Under the pieces are notes generated by a model that saw only the letters and a list, made by a program, of their open reading frames with translations, was not told where the DNA came from and made no database searches. Of a DNA stretch of 64,000 nt, positions 34,809 through 44,631 are shown piece by piece; positions within the stretch are counted from its first letter, which is position 1; each line of letters starts with the position of its first letter. The stretch comes from Methylobacterium sp. J-077. GTDB taxonomy: Bacteria > Pseudomonadota > Alphaproteobacteria > Rhizobiales > Beijerinckiaceae. The stretch is taken from NCBI RefSeq assembly GCF_022829365.1, contig NZ_JAKSYJ010000149.1:19298-83297 (forward strand). Direction: 5' to 3'. A program made the translations under genes and the position numbers.

Positions 34809-35085
34809 ATGCCGACTCATCACGCCTCAGGCGTCAACCAGCGCCAGCTGCTCGCGGCCGGCGCGGGCCTGACCCTCACGGCGGCGCTGCCGGGGCGTGT
34901 CGTCGCTGCCAAGGCCTACCCCTACTTGACCGGGACCGAGCGCCCTCGCACGCCGGTCTTTCCCAGCGCCACCGATTGCCACATGCACTTCTTCGACAAG
35001 CGCGTGGCGACGGTCCTCGGCGCGCCGGTCCTCCACCCCGAGGCGTTCCCTGAGGACTACCGCAAGATCCAGAGCCGGATCGTGC
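34809..35085 (+). pseudogene. Truncated amidohydrolase (2-pyrone-dicarboxylate-hydrolase-like N-terminus)
   Basis: A signal-like N-terminus (VNQRQLLAAGAGLTLTAALP) is followed by TPVFPSATDCHMHFFDKRVA, the first metal-binding strand of Amidohydrolase_2 family proteins, with PEDYRKIQSR beyond. The gene ends abruptly at about 35085, where serine-recombinase sequence begins; the rest of the TIM barrel is missing. The short frame then reads 20 foreign residues to a stop at 35144. It was probably the last enzyme of the preceding cluster, broken by insertion or deletion. Confidence 0.8.
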
Positions 35086-36390
35086 GTGCGCCGCCTTGCC
35101 AAGGCCGGCGTGCGGCTGATCTCGATCACCCAGGAACTCGGTGACGATCCCGCCCAGGTGATAATGCGGCAGGTGATCGCCCTGTTCGACGCGTACCAGT
35201 CGAAGGAGAACGCCAAGCACGTGCTGCGGGCGATGAAGGAGAATGCGCGTCAGGGCTTCTACAACGGCGCTCCGGTGCCACTCGGCTACACCGTCGTCGA
35301 GGTCGAGAAGCGCGGGGCCAGGATCAAGAAGCGTCTGGCGGTCGACAGCGTAGAGGCGGAAACGGTCGCACTGATGTTCCGCCTTTACCGCTATGGCGAC
35401 GACGTCTCCGGTCCGCTCGGGGTCAAGGCGATCACCTGCCATCTCAATGAGCGCGGCTACCGCGCTCGCTCCGGGGCCCGCTTCGGGGTCGCGACGGTCC
35501 ACGGTATCCTGACCAACCGCGTGTGTGTCGGCGAGTGGGTGCTCAACCGGCGCTGCTCGCGGACGCTGACCGAGAAACCGAAGGCGGAGCAGATCCCGAT
35601 CACTGTGCCGGCGATCATCGCCCTGTCCGAGTTCGAGGCGGTGCAGGCGACGCTGAAGGCGCACAACCCACGCACCACGCCGGCCGGCCCGGGTCGTGAC
35701 CGGGCCCGATCCTGCTCACCGGACTGGCGACCTGCAGCGGCCCTATGACGCTCCGTACCGGCACGTCGAAGTCCGGCCAGGTCCACCGCTACTACAGTTG
35801 CTCGACCCACGGCCGGCAAGGCAAGATCCGCTGCACCGGCCGATCGATCCGGATGGACACCCTCGACACGCTGGTCACCGACCACCTCGTGGCGGAGCTG
35901 TTGCAGCCTGACCGGCTGCGGGCGACGCTCGCCTCGCTGTGGTCAGTGAGGGCGGAGAAGGCGATCCAGGTCGACGGGCGGGTGGCGGCGCTGCGCCGCG
36001 AGGTCGCCGGGGCGGAGGAGAAGCTGAAGCGCCTGTACCCAATGATCGAGAAAGGGATGACCGATCTCGACGACATCCTGAGGAACCGTCTTGCGGCGCT
36101 GAAACAGGAGTGGGACCGCGCCAACGCGGCGTTCGACCGGATCAACGTCGACGCGCGTCCGCCGGCGGAAATCACTCTGGAGCTCATCGAACGATTCGGC
36201 CGTCTGATGCGCGAGACCGTGACGACGGGAGAGATCCCGTTCCGGAAGGCGTGGCTTCAGGCGATCGTCGACCGGGTCGAGGTCGGGGCGGATGTCATCC
36301 GCATCGTTGGGGAAAGGCAGCCCTGGAAACGGCCATCCTTGAGGCGAGCTCGAAAGCAGTGCCGAGTGTTCCCAGCTATGTACGGAAATG
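35086..36390 (+). pseudogene. Large serine recombinase, 5'-truncated and frameshifted, abutting tRNA-Glu
   Basis: From 35086 the frame reads RRLAKAGVRLISITQELGDDPAQV and MRQVIALFDAYQSKENAKHV, the end of the resolvase domain, then a Recombinase domain (GFYNGAPVPLGYTVVEVEKR). A frameshift near 35690-35745 moves the zinc-ribbon (YYSCSTHGRQGKIRC) and coiled-coil (AALRREVAGAEEKLKRLY) to another frame, and a second shift near 36315 restores ALETAILEASSKAVPSVPSY. The catalytic Ser domain start is absent. The 3' end runs into tRNA-Glu, suggesting the element was anchored there. Confidence 0.82.
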
Positions 36391-36464
36391 GCGCTCCCAA
36401 GGGGAATCGAACCCCTGTTTTCGCCGTGAGAGGGCGACGTCCTAGACCGCTAGACGATGGGAGC
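36389..36464 (-). tRNA. tRNA-Glu (anticodon CTC)
   Basis: Full cloverleaf: 7-bp acceptor GCTCCCA/TGGGAGC, discriminator G and encoded CCA, D-loop GTCTAGCGGTCTAGGAC, anticodon stem-loop TCGCC-CTCTCAC-GGCGA with CTC, and T-arm AGGGG-TTCGATT-CCCCT. The acceptor 3' end faces the serine-recombinase remnant, a common integration arrangement. Confidence 0.95.
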
Positions 36465-36570
36465 TTTCCGGCGGCGCGCAGGTGCTATAGCCACGCACTG
36501 CCGGGGGAGCAAGGCCTTCTCTCGAGATTTCGCATGGATCGGTGCGGATGGGGCGCGGATAGGAATCGTT

Positions 36571-37551
36571 GTGGACGCAAGCGACGTGGAACGGGTTGGG
36601 ACCGTGGTCGACGGGGGTATCCGGCTCGATCGGGCGCTGGTAGCGCTGTTCCCGGACCTGTCCCGGGCGCGACTGCAGGATCTGGTGCGCGACGGGCGGG
36701 TGCGCCGCGATGGGACCCCTGCGTGCGATCCGGCCATGAAGGTCGCCGCGGGGGCACGGATCGTCCTGGAGCTTCCGCTGCCGGCGGATGCGGAACCGGC
36801 CGCCGAGGCCCTGGACCTGGCGATCGCGTATGAAGACGACGACCTCATCGTGATCGACAAGCCGGCGGGCCTAGTGGTCCATCCGGCGCCGGGCCACGAG
36901 AGCGGAACCTTGGTCAACGCCTTGATCGCCCATTGCGGCGCGAGCCTGTCGGGGATCGGCGGCGTGCGCCGGCCAGGCATCGTTCACCGGCTCGACAAGG
37001 ACACGAGTGGCCTGATCGTCGTCGCCAAGAACGACGCGGCCCATCAGGGGCTCACGGCACAATTCGCCGATCACGGCCGGACGGGTCCGCTGGAGCGCGC
37101 CTACGCGGCCGTGGTCTGGGGCGAGCCGCAGCCGCGCGTTGGCATGATCCGGGCCAGCCTCGCCCGCTCGCGGCACAACCGCGAGAAGATCGCGGTGGTC
37201 TCCGACGAGTCCGGGCGGCACGCGGTGACGCATTATGCCGTCGCCGCGGCTTATCCGGAGGCTTCCCTGGTGCGCTGCCGCCTCGAGACCGGGCGGACGC
37301 ACCAGATCCGGGTCCATCTCGCCCATCGCGGCCATCCGCTTCTCGGAGACCCGGTCTATGGCGGCGCCTTCCGCACCAAGGCGGCACGGCTGTCTTTGCT
37401 TGCGCGCGACGCGCTCGGGGCCCTCGGACGCCAGGCCCTCCACGCGGAACTGCTGGGCTTCAGCCACCCCCGCACCGGCGAAACGCTTCGGTTCGAGAGC
37501 CCGATCCCACACGACATCGCCGCGCTCGTGGATGCCCTCGCGAAAGCTTGA
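36571..37551 (+). CDS. rluD: 23S rRNA pseudouridine synthase, RluD/RluA family
   Basis: A 326-residue enzyme. An S4 RNA-binding domain at about 15-75 (IRLDRALVALFPDLSRARLQ, DLVRDGRVRRDG) is followed by the catalytic domain with HRLDKDTSGLIVVAKND, holding the nucleophilic Asp of the RluA signature, and RLETGRTHQIRVHLAHRGHP near the end. Start set at GTG 36571; the longer frame overlaps the tRNA-Glu region and is not credible. It probably modifies the 23S rRNA helix-69 uridines; RluC-type specificity cannot be excluded. Confidence 0.92.
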   Translation: MDASDVERVGTVVDGGIRLDRALVALFPDLSRARLQDLVRDGRVRRDGTPACDPAMKVAAGARIVLELPLPADAEPAAEALDLAIAYEDDDLIVIDKPAGLVVHPAPGHESGTLVNALIAHCGASLSGIGGVRRPGIVHRLDKDTSGLIVVAKNDAAHQGLTAQFADHGRTGPLERAYAAVVWGEPQPRVGMIRASLARSRHNREKIAVVSDESGRHAVTHYAVAAAYPEASLVRCRLETGRTHQIRVHLAHRGHPLLGDPVYGGAFRTKAARLSLLARDALGALGRQALHAELLGFSHPRTGETLRFESPIPHDIAALVDALAKA

Positions 37552-37810
37552 ACGGCCAAGATGTGGTAAGAAACCGACTCCGTGCCGCGTGCGAAAGATC
37601 ACGCCGGACCGCGTCACATCGTGACATGATACGACCAATCGGCCGGTCGCGCGTTGATGGCGACGTGGGTGTCCTCAATCGCTACCGGTCCGTCCGACTA
37701 ACCCGTATGACATGGGTGGCCGGGAGGGTCGGCTCAAGAGCGGCCCGAGTGGACGGCACTGTTGCCCGTCGCGTCCGCCCGTCAGGGGGACAAGAGTCCA
37801 GGAGAATGCC

Positions 37811-38704
37811 ATGGCCGGTACGTTGCCCGTGCTCGCCAATGAAGGTGGCCTGTCGCGCTACCTCGACGAGATCCGCAAGTTCCCGATGCTGGAGCCGACT
37901 GAGGAGTTCACGCTGGCCAAGAGCTGGCGGGATGCCGGCGACCGCGAGGCCGCGCATCGGCTTGTGACCTCGCACCTGCGCCTCGTGGCCAAGATCGCCA
38001 TGGGCTATCGCGGCTACGGCCTGCCGATCGGCGAGGTCGTGTCCGAGGGCAATGTCGGCCTGATGCAGGCGGTCAAGCGCTTCGACCCCGACAAGGGTTT
38101 TCGCCTCGCAACCTACGCGATGTGGTGGATCAAGGCGGCGATCCAGGAATACATCCTGCGCTCGTGGTCGCTCGTGAAGATGGGCACCACCGCCAACCAG
38201 AAGAAGCTGTTCTTCAACTTGCGCAAGGCCAAGGGCAAGATCTCGGCGCTGGACGAGGGCGACCTGCGCCCCGATCAGGTCAAGCAGATCGCCACCCGTC
38301 TTGGCGTGCCCGAGCAGGACGTGATCGACATGAACCGGCGCCTGTCCGGCGATACGTCGCTCAACGCGCCGCTGCGGGAGGAAGGCGAGGGCGAGTGGCA
38401 GGATTGGCTCGTCGACAACGCCCCGAGCCAGGAGACCGTGCTGGCCCGCGAGCAGGAGGGGCAGAACCGCCTCTCGGCCTTGCGCGATGCGCTGGGCGTA
38501 CTCAATCCGCGCGAGCGCCGCATTTTCGAGGCGCGGCGACTGGCCGAGGATCCGATCACGCTGGAGGATCTGTCCGGGGAATTCGGCGTCTCCCGCGAGC
38601 GGGTCCGGCAGATCGAGGTCCGCGCATTTGAGAAGGTGCAGGAGGCGGTCAAGCGCAACATCGCCAACCGCGAATTGCCCCGCACGGGTATCGAAGCGCA
38701 CTGA
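37811..38704 (+). CDS. rpoH: RNA polymerase heat-shock sigma factor RpoH (sigma-32)
   Basis: A 297-residue sigma factor. Region 2 (HLRLVAKIAMGYRGYGLPIG, GLMQAVKRFDPDKGFRLATY, AMWWIKAAIQEYILRSWSLV) is followed by the RpoH box QKKLFFNLRKAKGKI, specific to sigma-32, and region 4 (LEDLSGEFGVSRERVRQIEV). Start ATG 37811 has GGAGA upstream. Alphaproteobacteria usually carry more than one rpoH; which paralogue this is cannot be told here. Directs transcription of chaperone and protease genes after heat stress. Confidence 0.96.
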   Translation: MAGTLPVLANEGGLSRYLDEIRKFPMLEPTEEFTLAKSWRDAGDREAAHRLVTSHLRLVAKIAMGYRGYGLPIGEVVSEGNVGLMQAVKRFDPDKGFRLATYAMWWIKAAIQEYILRSWSLVKMGTTANQKKLFFNLRKAKGKISALDEGDLRPDQVKQIATRLGVPEQDVIDMNRRLSGDTSLNAPLREEGEGEWQDWLVDNAPSQETVLAREQEGQNRLSALRDALGVLNPRERRIFEARRLAEDPITLEDLSGEFGVSRERVRQIEVRAFEKVQEAVKRNIANRELPRTGIEAH

Positions 38705-38706
38705 TC

Positions 38707-38738
38707 ATCCGGCCCTGCGCGCAACGAGCGCGCCGGAT
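38707..38738. terminator. Bulged hairpin between convergent genes
   Basis: ATCCGGC and GCCGGAT arms extended by GCGC pairs, with a CCT bulge, three bases after the rpoH stop and 18 bases from the stop of the opposing membrane-protein gene. Plausible bidirectional terminator. Confidence 0.55.
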
Positions 38739-38756
38739 ATCGTCCCTAACTCCTGT

Positions 38757-40157
38757 TTACTGCCAAGCGTCGAAGGCGCTCTGCAGGACCTGGGCGCCGG
38801 CGCTGCCCTTCTCGAAAGTCAGCACGGCGCGCTTGCCCGAGGTGTAGCGCACCGCCAGATCGAACCAGTTGCGGTGGAGCAGCAGGTCGGTGTTGCGATC
38901 GACGTCGTTCTGAAGCGACGACAGGCCGATCAGGAACAGGTTGTCCCGGACCCGGACCGGCAGGCCGGAGACGGGCGAGCCGCGTCCGTTCTCGTCGTCT
39001 TTGGCCTGGAGCAGGCCGACATCCTGCACCGTTCGTGCGGCATCGCCTCCCGTCTGGCTGAAGGCGAGGCTCACCGTGTGCGAGGCCGGCAGCGTAGCGT
39101 CCAGATTGCGCTGGATGGTCATGACCAAGGTCAGCCCGGCATCCGGTATCGTCACCGTGGCGACCACGGCGTTCTGGAGCGGCTGGCCCTGCTCGCCGTT
39201 CACGGTGTCGAGCCGCCAGGTTACCCGGCCGTTGGTCTTTGTCGGCTGTGCGTTGTCGGCGCCCGTGGCCTCTTCGATCAGCTCGGCCCGCTGGGCGACG
39301 GAGAGGTTCGGTTGGGCCGGCGACGGCGCGACTCGCGCCGGTGCACCATTGTCCTGCCGCGCCGCGGTACGCGGCGCAGGGGTCGCCTCGCCGCCGACCC
39401 GGTCGCCGAACTTGGTCTCGGTATCGGTCTGCTGGGAATCCGCCGTCTCTGTGCCGTTCGACGGCAGGGTCTGAGGCCGGTCGCGGAGCATGAAGGCCGC
39501 CACCGCGATCAACCCGATCACAACCGCCAGCACGCCGCCGACGAAGGCATTGCGCAGGATGTGAGAACGTCCGGACCGCGGCGGCACCACCTCGATCCGC
39601 GGACGCTGACGGCCGTTGCCGGCATCGCCCGAGGATGTCGCGAGATCCGGCTCGTCGACTGCTACCGCCGGTTCGACCAGAGCCGGCTGCTCGTCGGGGC
39701 TAGCCAGCGAGATCGGTCCTTGCCGCGGCGATGAGATCGCGATCGGAGCCTCGCGCGGCTCGTCGCGGGTGGGGATAGCCCGCTCGAAGGGCGGCTCGGC
39801 GGCCGGAAGGGCCGGTTCCGGAGCTGGAGGAGGCGCGGGTTCGGGCGGTGCCGGTTTGGGCGGCGACGGCTCCGGGATTTTCGGTTCGGCGGCCGGCGGC
39901 GAGCTCGGCTCCGATACCACCACGACATCGTTGGCCGGCGCCGGCAGGCCGCCGTGATCGACTTCGAGCCGCTCGATCGCTGTGTCGAGCGCCCGGCGCT
40001 CGAGATCGATATCCGCCTCCGAGAGCGGCGGATCCAGGGAGCGGAGCTGGCTGATGAGGGCGTTGCGGGCGCGGTCGTACACCGCCTTGCGCAGGGCGGG
40101 TGATCGGTCGGGCAGCGCATCGAGGGCGCGTGCCAGAAGCGGGTAATAATCGGCCAT
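38757..40157 (-). CDS. Uncharacterised single-pass membrane protein with Pro-rich linker
   Basis: A 466-residue protein not recognised by name. Residues 1-70 form a helical cytoplasmic domain (ALRKAVYDRARNALISQLRS). Residues 75-175 are a low-complexity Pro/Glu/Ala linker. A single TM segment lies at about 205-224 (FVGGVLAVVIGLIAVAAFML), and a globular periplasmic domain at 290-466 (TWRLDTVNGEQGQPLQNAVV, TFEKGSAGAQVLQSAFDAWQ). Start ATG 40157. Conserved-hypothetical type of Hyphomicrobiales; a signal-transducing or envelope role is a guess. Confidence 0.8.
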   Translation of the reverse strand: MADYYPLLARALDALPDRSPALRKAVYDRARNALISQLRSLDPPLSEADIDLERRALDTAIERLEVDHGGLPAPANDVVVVSEPSSPPAAEPKIPEPSPPKPAPPEPAPPPAPEPALPAAEPPFERAIPTRDEPREAPIAISSPRQGPISLASPDEQPALVEPAVAVDEPDLATSSGDAGNGRQRPRIEVVPPRSGRSHILRNAFVGGVLAVVIGLIAVAAFMLRDRPQTLPSNGTETADSQQTDTETKFGDRVGGEATPAPRTAARQDNGAPARVAPSPAQPNLSVAQRAELIEEATGADNAQPTKTNGRVTWRLDTVNGEQGQPLQNAVVATVTIPDAGLTLVMTIQRNLDATLPASHTVSLAFSQTGGDAARTVQDVGLLQAKDDENGRGSPVSGLPVRVRDNLFLIGLSSLQNDVDRNTDLLLHRNWFDLAVRYTSGKRAVLTFEKGSAGAQVLQSAFDAWQ

Positions 40158-40438
40158 GATGCCCAGGTCCGCGCCTTCGTCCGCCGTCCGGTAGGACCGG
40201 TCGATGGCCGAGGACCGACGGCTGCGCCCGTACCGAGGGTCGGGAGCGGCCGCCGGCCGGTGATGTGTGCCCGCCGCGCGGATCGGCACCCGCGAGTCGG
40301 TTCCTCCGATATCGTATCGGATGGTCGATCACGGAGACCGCCACCCGCCGTAGGCTGGTTCTAGATCAAGCGGACGCGGGCTGGATACATGTCAGGCAGT
40401 AGAAAAGATGCGTCATCAACGGGATAGGGCGCCGAGCC

Positions 40439-41731
40439 TCAATCCTCGAAGGGATTGTGCATCAGAATGGTATCGTCGCGCTCCGGCGAGGTCGACAGCA
40501 GCGCCACCGGCGCCCCGATCAGCTCCTCGATCCGGCGGACATACTTGATCGCCTGCGCCGGCAGGTCGGCCCAGGACCGGGCGCCTGCGGTCGTCTCGGA
40601 CCAGCCCGGGATGGTCTCGTAGATTGGTTCGACGCGGGCCTGAGCGGCCTGGCTCGCCGGCAAATGGTCGATCGTGCGGCCGTCGAGCTTGTAGGCGGTG
40701 CAGACACGGATCTCCTCGAATCCATCCAGGATGTCGAGCTTGGTGAGCGCGATGCCGTGGATGCCCGAGGTCCGCACCGTCTGGCGCACCAGGACCGCGT
40801 CGAACCAGCCGCAGCGGCGCTTGCGGCCGGTGTTGACGCCGAACTCGCGTCCGCGGGCGCCGATGGTCTCGCCAATCTCGTCGTGAAGCTCAGTGGGGAA
40901 CGGCCCCTCCCCCACTCGGGTCGTGTAGGCCTTGGCGATCCCCAGCACATAGCCGATCGCCCCCGGGCCGAGGCCGGAGCCCGTCGCCGCCTGCGCGGCC
41001 ACGATGTTCGACGAGGTTACGAAGGGATAGGTGCCGTGGTCGACGTCGAGCAACGCGCCCTGCGCGCCCTCGAACAGGATGCGCTTGCCGGCCCGACGCT
41101 GGTCGTCGAGGAGCGACCAGACCGTGTCGGCGAAGGGCAGGATTTTGGGGGCGATCGCGGTGAGTTCGGCGAGCAGCGCCTCGGCGTTCACCTCCTCGAT
41201 GCCGAGGCCGCGCCGGAGCGCATTGTGGTGAGTCAGCACCCGCTCGATCTTGGCCGGCAGCGCATCGATATCGGCGAGATCGACCACGCGGATGGCGCGG
41301 CGGCCGACCTTGTCCTCGTAAGCCGGGCCGATCCCGCGCTTGGTTGTGCCGATCTTGAGGCCCGTATTAGCGGTCTCACGGAAATGATCGAGTTCCCGAT
41401 GGAGCGGCAGGATCAGCGTGGCGTTGTCGGCGATCCGCAGGGAGGCGGGCGACACCTCGACGCCCTGGGCCTTGATCCGCTCGATCTCGTCCACGAGGTG
41501 CCAGGGATCGACCACGACGCCGTTGCCAATCACCGAGAGCTTGCCGCCGCGCACGACCCCCGAGGGCAGGAGCGCCAGCTTGTAGGTGACCCCGTCGATG
41601 ACGAGCGTGTGCCCGGCATTGTGGCCGCCCTGGAAGCGGACCACGATGTCGGCTTGCTCGGAGAGCCAGTCGACGATCTTGCCCTTGCCCTCGTCGCCCC
41701 ATTGGGCGCCGACTACGACGACGTTGGCCAT
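40439..41731 (-). CDS. purA: Adenylosuccinate synthetase
   Basis: Makes adenylosuccinate from IMP, Asp and GTP, the first committed step to AMP. Full length at 430 residues with [20 protein letters not shown] (GTP-binding loop), GGHNAGHT and [14 protein letters not shown]. Start ATG 41731. Its pathway partner purB lies 1.5 kb upstream on the same strand, separated by a small secreted protein and a transaminase; de novo synthesis and salvage thus flank each other loosely. Confidence 0.98.
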   Translation of the reverse strand: MANVVVVGAQWGDEGKGKIVDWLSEQADIVVRFQGGHNAGHTLVIDGVTYKLALLPSGVVRGGKLSVIGNGVVVDPWHLVDEIERIKAQGVEVSPASLRIADNATLILPLHRELDHFRETANTGLKIGTTKRGIGPAYEDKVGRRAIRVVDLADIDALPAKIERVLTHHNALRRGLGIEEVNAEALLAELTAIAPKILPFADTVWSLLDDQRRAGKRILFEGAQGALLDVDHGTYPFVTSSNIVAAQAATGSGLGPGAIGYVLGIAKAYTTRVGEGPFPTELHDEIGETIGARGREFGVNTGRKRRCGWFDAVLVRQTVRTSGIHGIALTKLDILDGFEEIRVCTAYKLDGRTIDHLPASQAAQARVEPIYETIPGWSETTAGARSWADLPAQAIKYVRRIEELIGAPVALLSTSPERDDTILMHNPFED

Positions 41732-41874
41732 GCCTGCCTGCTTACCCGCGACGGAAACCGGGACGGCGCGGCCGACGGGTGCGGGCCGCGTACGTCGTGA
41801 GCCGTTTCCGCGATCCGGGCGGCGAAATCAAGCAAGCCGGCCGCATGGGTGTCGGCCGGCATCACGGAAGCCAC

Positions 41875-42207
41875 TTATTTCGCTTCGGTTCCGGGGGTCC
41901 GGCCGGGCAGATCCTGCGGCTTGATCACCGGCATCGAACCTGTTTCGTCCGGTTTCACCACGGTACCGGTCGTCCCCGTCTCCGACGGCTTGATCACGCC
42001 GTCGTTCTTCTGAAGCTTGTCGCTGAGCGACTGGTCCTTCGGTGGCGCGTCGGCGCTCGGGCGGACACGGTCCGGCGGCGTCTGGGTCGCCGGCGGCAGG
42101 GCCGGATCGGTATCGCGGCCCTTCAACGGCGCGTCCGGGTTCTGGGCATAGGCCGGGACCGCGAACAGGGCCGCCGCGAACGCGGCGAACAGAAATCTCT
42201 TCGACAA
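41875..42207 (-). CDS. Small secreted Pro/Thr-rich protein
   Basis: A 110-residue protein with signal MSKRFLFAAFAAALFAVPAYA and mature QNPDAPLKGRDTDPALPPAT. The rest is Pro/Asp/Thr-rich with a degenerate repeat IKPSETGT/VKPDETGS and no cysteine. Probably periplasmic and disordered. Lies between purA and dat without a known connection. Function unknown. Confidence 0.75.
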   Translation of the reverse strand: MSKRFLFAAFAAALFAVPAYAQNPDAPLKGRDTDPALPPATQTPPDRVRPSADAPPKDQSLSDKLQKNDGVIKPSETGTTGTVVKPDETGSMPVIKPQDLPGRTPGTEAK

Positions 42208-42293
42208 AACTAGTCTCCACTCTCAAAAAACGTGTTCCGAGAGCAACAGTCTGATGCCGGATCCGTTCCTGTTCGCGGCGTGGCGCGGCCGGC

Positions 42294-43151
42294 TCAGCCC
42301 TGCCGGGCGGCCTCGATGTAGAGTTCGCGCAGGCGCTGGGTCAGCGTACCGGGACGTCCCTGGCCGATCGACCGACCGTCGATCTCCACCACCGGCATCA
42401 CGAAGGCCGAGGCACTGGTGTAGAACGCCTCCTGCGCCTCGTAGGCCTCGGCGACCGAGAACAGCCGCTCCTCGACGCGCAGGTCGGCCTCGGCGGCAAG
42501 CTTCAGCACGGAAGCCCGGGTGATGCCGGGCAGAAGCGCCGTCGAGAGCGGCCGCGTGACGAGCACGCGCTCGCGGCTGACGATGAACGCGGTGGACGAC
42601 GAGCCCTCGGTGACCGCCCCGTCCTCGACCATCCAGGCTTCGGCGACGCCGGCCTCGGCGGCCTGCTGCTTGGCGAGAACCTGCGCGAGCAGCGCCACCG
42701 ACTTGATGTCCCGGCGCTTCCAGCGCAGATCCTCGACGGTGATCACCCGGACGCCGGATTCTGCGAGCGGGTTGGCCAGCACGGTCTTGGCCTGCGTGAA
42801 CATCACCACGGTGGGCTCGGTTCCGGCCTTCGGAAAGGCGAAGTCGCGCTCGGCCACGCCGCGGGTCACCTGCATGTAGACCAGCCCCTCGGTGACGCCG
42901 TTGCGCGCGACCAGTTCGGTCTGCAGCGCCTGCCATCCGGCCGCGTCGTGCGGGTTGCGGATGCCGATCTCGCCGAGCGACCGATCCAGGCGCGCGAGAT
43001 GCGCGGCGTTGTCGACGAGCCTGCCGTCGATGATCGCCGAGACCTCGTAGATCCCGTCCGCGAACAGGAAGCCACGGTCCATGATCGGCACGCGCGCCTC
43101 CTCGAAGGGGAGGAATGCGCCGTTGAGGTAGACGATGCGGGCAGTAGTCAC
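42294..43151 (-). CDS. dat: D-amino-acid transaminase (class IV PLP aminotransferase)
   Basis: A 285-residue PLP enzyme. YLNGAFLPFEEARVPIMDRG and FLFADGIYEVSAI are the class IV opening. The PLP lysine lies in RRDIKSVALLAQVLAKQQA, and GAVTEGSSSTAFIV binds the phosphate. The wording resembles D-alanine/D-amino acid transaminase more than branched-chain IlvE. Makes D-Glu/D-Ala for peptidoglycan or catabolises D-amino acids. Start ATG 43151, 52 bp after purB. Assignment within class IV is by pattern, not by alignment. Confidence 0.85.
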   Translation of the reverse strand: MTTARIVYLNGAFLPFEEARVPIMDRGFLFADGIYEVSAIIDGRLVDNAAHLARLDRSLGEIGIRNPHDAAGWQALQTELVARNGVTEGLVYMQVTRGVAERDFAFPKAGTEPTVVMFTQAKTVLANPLAESGVRVITVEDLRWKRRDIKSVALLAQVLAKQQAAEAGVAEAWMVEDGAVTEGSSSTAFIVSRERVLVTRPLSTALLPGITRASVLKLAAEADLRVEERLFSVAEAYEAQEAFYTSASAFVMPVVEIDGRSIGQGRPGTLTQRLRELYIEAARQG

Positions 43152-43203
43152 GGATTGCCTTCCTGTGTTCGTCGCAGCCTCAAGCAGGATTCGTGCAGCG
43201 CGC

Positions 43204-44511
43204 TCAGGCTGCGCCGAACACCCGCGCGAAGATCGTGTCGACGTGCTTGAAGTGATAGCCGAGGTCGAAGCATTCCTCGATCTGCTCCGGCCTGAGCGCT
43301 GCCGTCACTTCGGGATCGGCTTTCAGAAGAGCGAGAAAGTCGCCCTCGCCACGCCAGACCGGCATCGCGTTGCGCTGGACCAGGCGATAGGAATCTTCCC
43401 GGGACACACCGGCCTGGGTGAGGGCCAGAAGAACCCGCTGGGAATGGACCAGCCCGCCGAGACGATCGAGGTTTTTCTGCATGGTGGCCGGGTAGATCAG
43501 CAGCTTCTCGATTACGCCGGTCATGCGGGCCAGCGCGAAATCAAGCGTCACGGTGGCGTCTGGGCCGATCATCCGCTCCACGGAGGAATGAGAGATGTCG
43601 CGCTCGTGCCAGAGCGCGACGTTCTCCAGGGCCGGAACGACGTAGCCGCGGACCATGCGGGCGAGCCCGGTGATGTTCTCGGTGAGCACCGGGTTGCGCT
43701 TGTGCGGCATGGCCGAAGAGCCCTTCTGACCCTCGGAGAAGAATTCTTCGGCCTCCAGGACCTCCGTGCGCTGCAGGTGGCGGATCTCGATGGCCAGGCG
43801 CTCCAGGGACGAGGCGACGACGCCCAACGTCGCGAAGAACATGGCGTGGCGGTCACGCGGGATGATCTGGGTCGAGACCGGCTCGGCCGTCAGGCCCATC
43901 TTCCCGGCGACGTACTGCTCCACCCGCGGGTCGATATTGGCGAAGGTTCCGACAGCGCCGGAGATCGCGCAGGTGGCGACCTCCTCGCGGGACGCGACCA
44001 GGCGCCGACGGTTGCGCTCGAACTCGGCATAGGCTTGCGCAAGCTTGAGCCCGAAGGTCACCGGCTCGGCATGGATGCCGTGGGAGCGGCCGATGGTGGG
44101 CGTCAGCTTGTGCTCCAGCGCCCGGCTCTTCAGGGCCGCCAGGAGCGCGTCGACATCGGCGATCAGGATGTCGGCGGCGCGCACGAGTTGCACGTTGAGG
44201 CAGGTATCCAGCACGTCCGACGAGGTCATGCCTTGGTGGACGAAGCGCGCCTCCGGGCCGACGATCTCGGCGAGATGGGTGAGGAACGCGATGACATCGT
44301 GCTTCGTCACCGCCTCGATCGCGTCGATGCGAGCGACATCGAACACTGCGTCCTTGCCCTTCGCCCAGATCGTCTCGGCCGCCGCCTTGGGCACGACGCC
44401 GATCTCGGCCAGCGCCGTGGTGGCATGGGCCTCGATCTCGAACCAGATCTTGAAGCGGCTCTCGGGCGACCAGATCGCCGTCATCGCGGGGCGGCTGTAG
44501 CGGGGGATCAT
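43204..44511 (-). CDS. purB: Adenylosuccinate lyase
   Basis: Cleaves adenylosuccinate to AMP and SAICAR to AICAR in purine synthesis. 435 residues, fumarase/aspartase superfamily, with signature GSSAMPHKRNPVLTENITGL and RSHGIHAEPVTFGLKLA. Start ATG 44511 (MIPRYSRPAM, the usual N-terminus). First gene of the purB-dat-(secreted protein)-purA minus-strand run. Confidence 0.98.
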   Translation of the reverse strand: MIPRYSRPAMTAIWSPESRFKIWFEIEAHATTALAEIGVVPKAAAETIWAKGKDAVFDVARIDAIEAVTKHDVIAFLTHLAEIVGPEARFVHQGMTSSDVLDTCLNVQLVRAADILIADVDALLAALKSRALEHKLTPTIGRSHGIHAEPVTFGLKLAQAYAEFERNRRRLVASREEVATCAISGAVGTFANIDPRVEQYVAGKMGLTAEPVSTQIIPRDRHAMFFATLGVVASSLERLAIEIRHLQRTEVLEAEEFFSEGQKGSSAMPHKRNPVLTENITGLARMVRGYVVPALENVALWHERDISHSSVERMIGPDATVTLDFALARMTGVIEKLLIYPATMQKNLDRLGGLVHSQRVLLALTQAGVSREDSYRLVQRNAMPVWRGEGDFLALLKADPEVTAALRPEQIEECFDLGYHFKHVDTIFARVFGAA

Positions 44512-44631
44512 GGGGGCCTCGGCACGGTCCGGAACTCGTGCGTGGCCGGTAGCATGCGCCGGGCCGGCCGCTCAATGCGGTTCGCGCAAGGCCGCAACAC
44601 GCAGGAGCATGGGTTCAGCCGCCGACCCCGG

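Noticed and set aside
32982..34823. 613-codon minus-strand frame over the dehydrogenase genes
   Set aside because: Antisense shadow of the two plus-strand genes, no recognisable domain.
36394..36833. Extension of the serine recombinase frame through tRNA-Glu into rluD
   Set aside because: Reads through a complete tRNA cloverleaf and out of frame across the rluD start; coding continuation is not credible.
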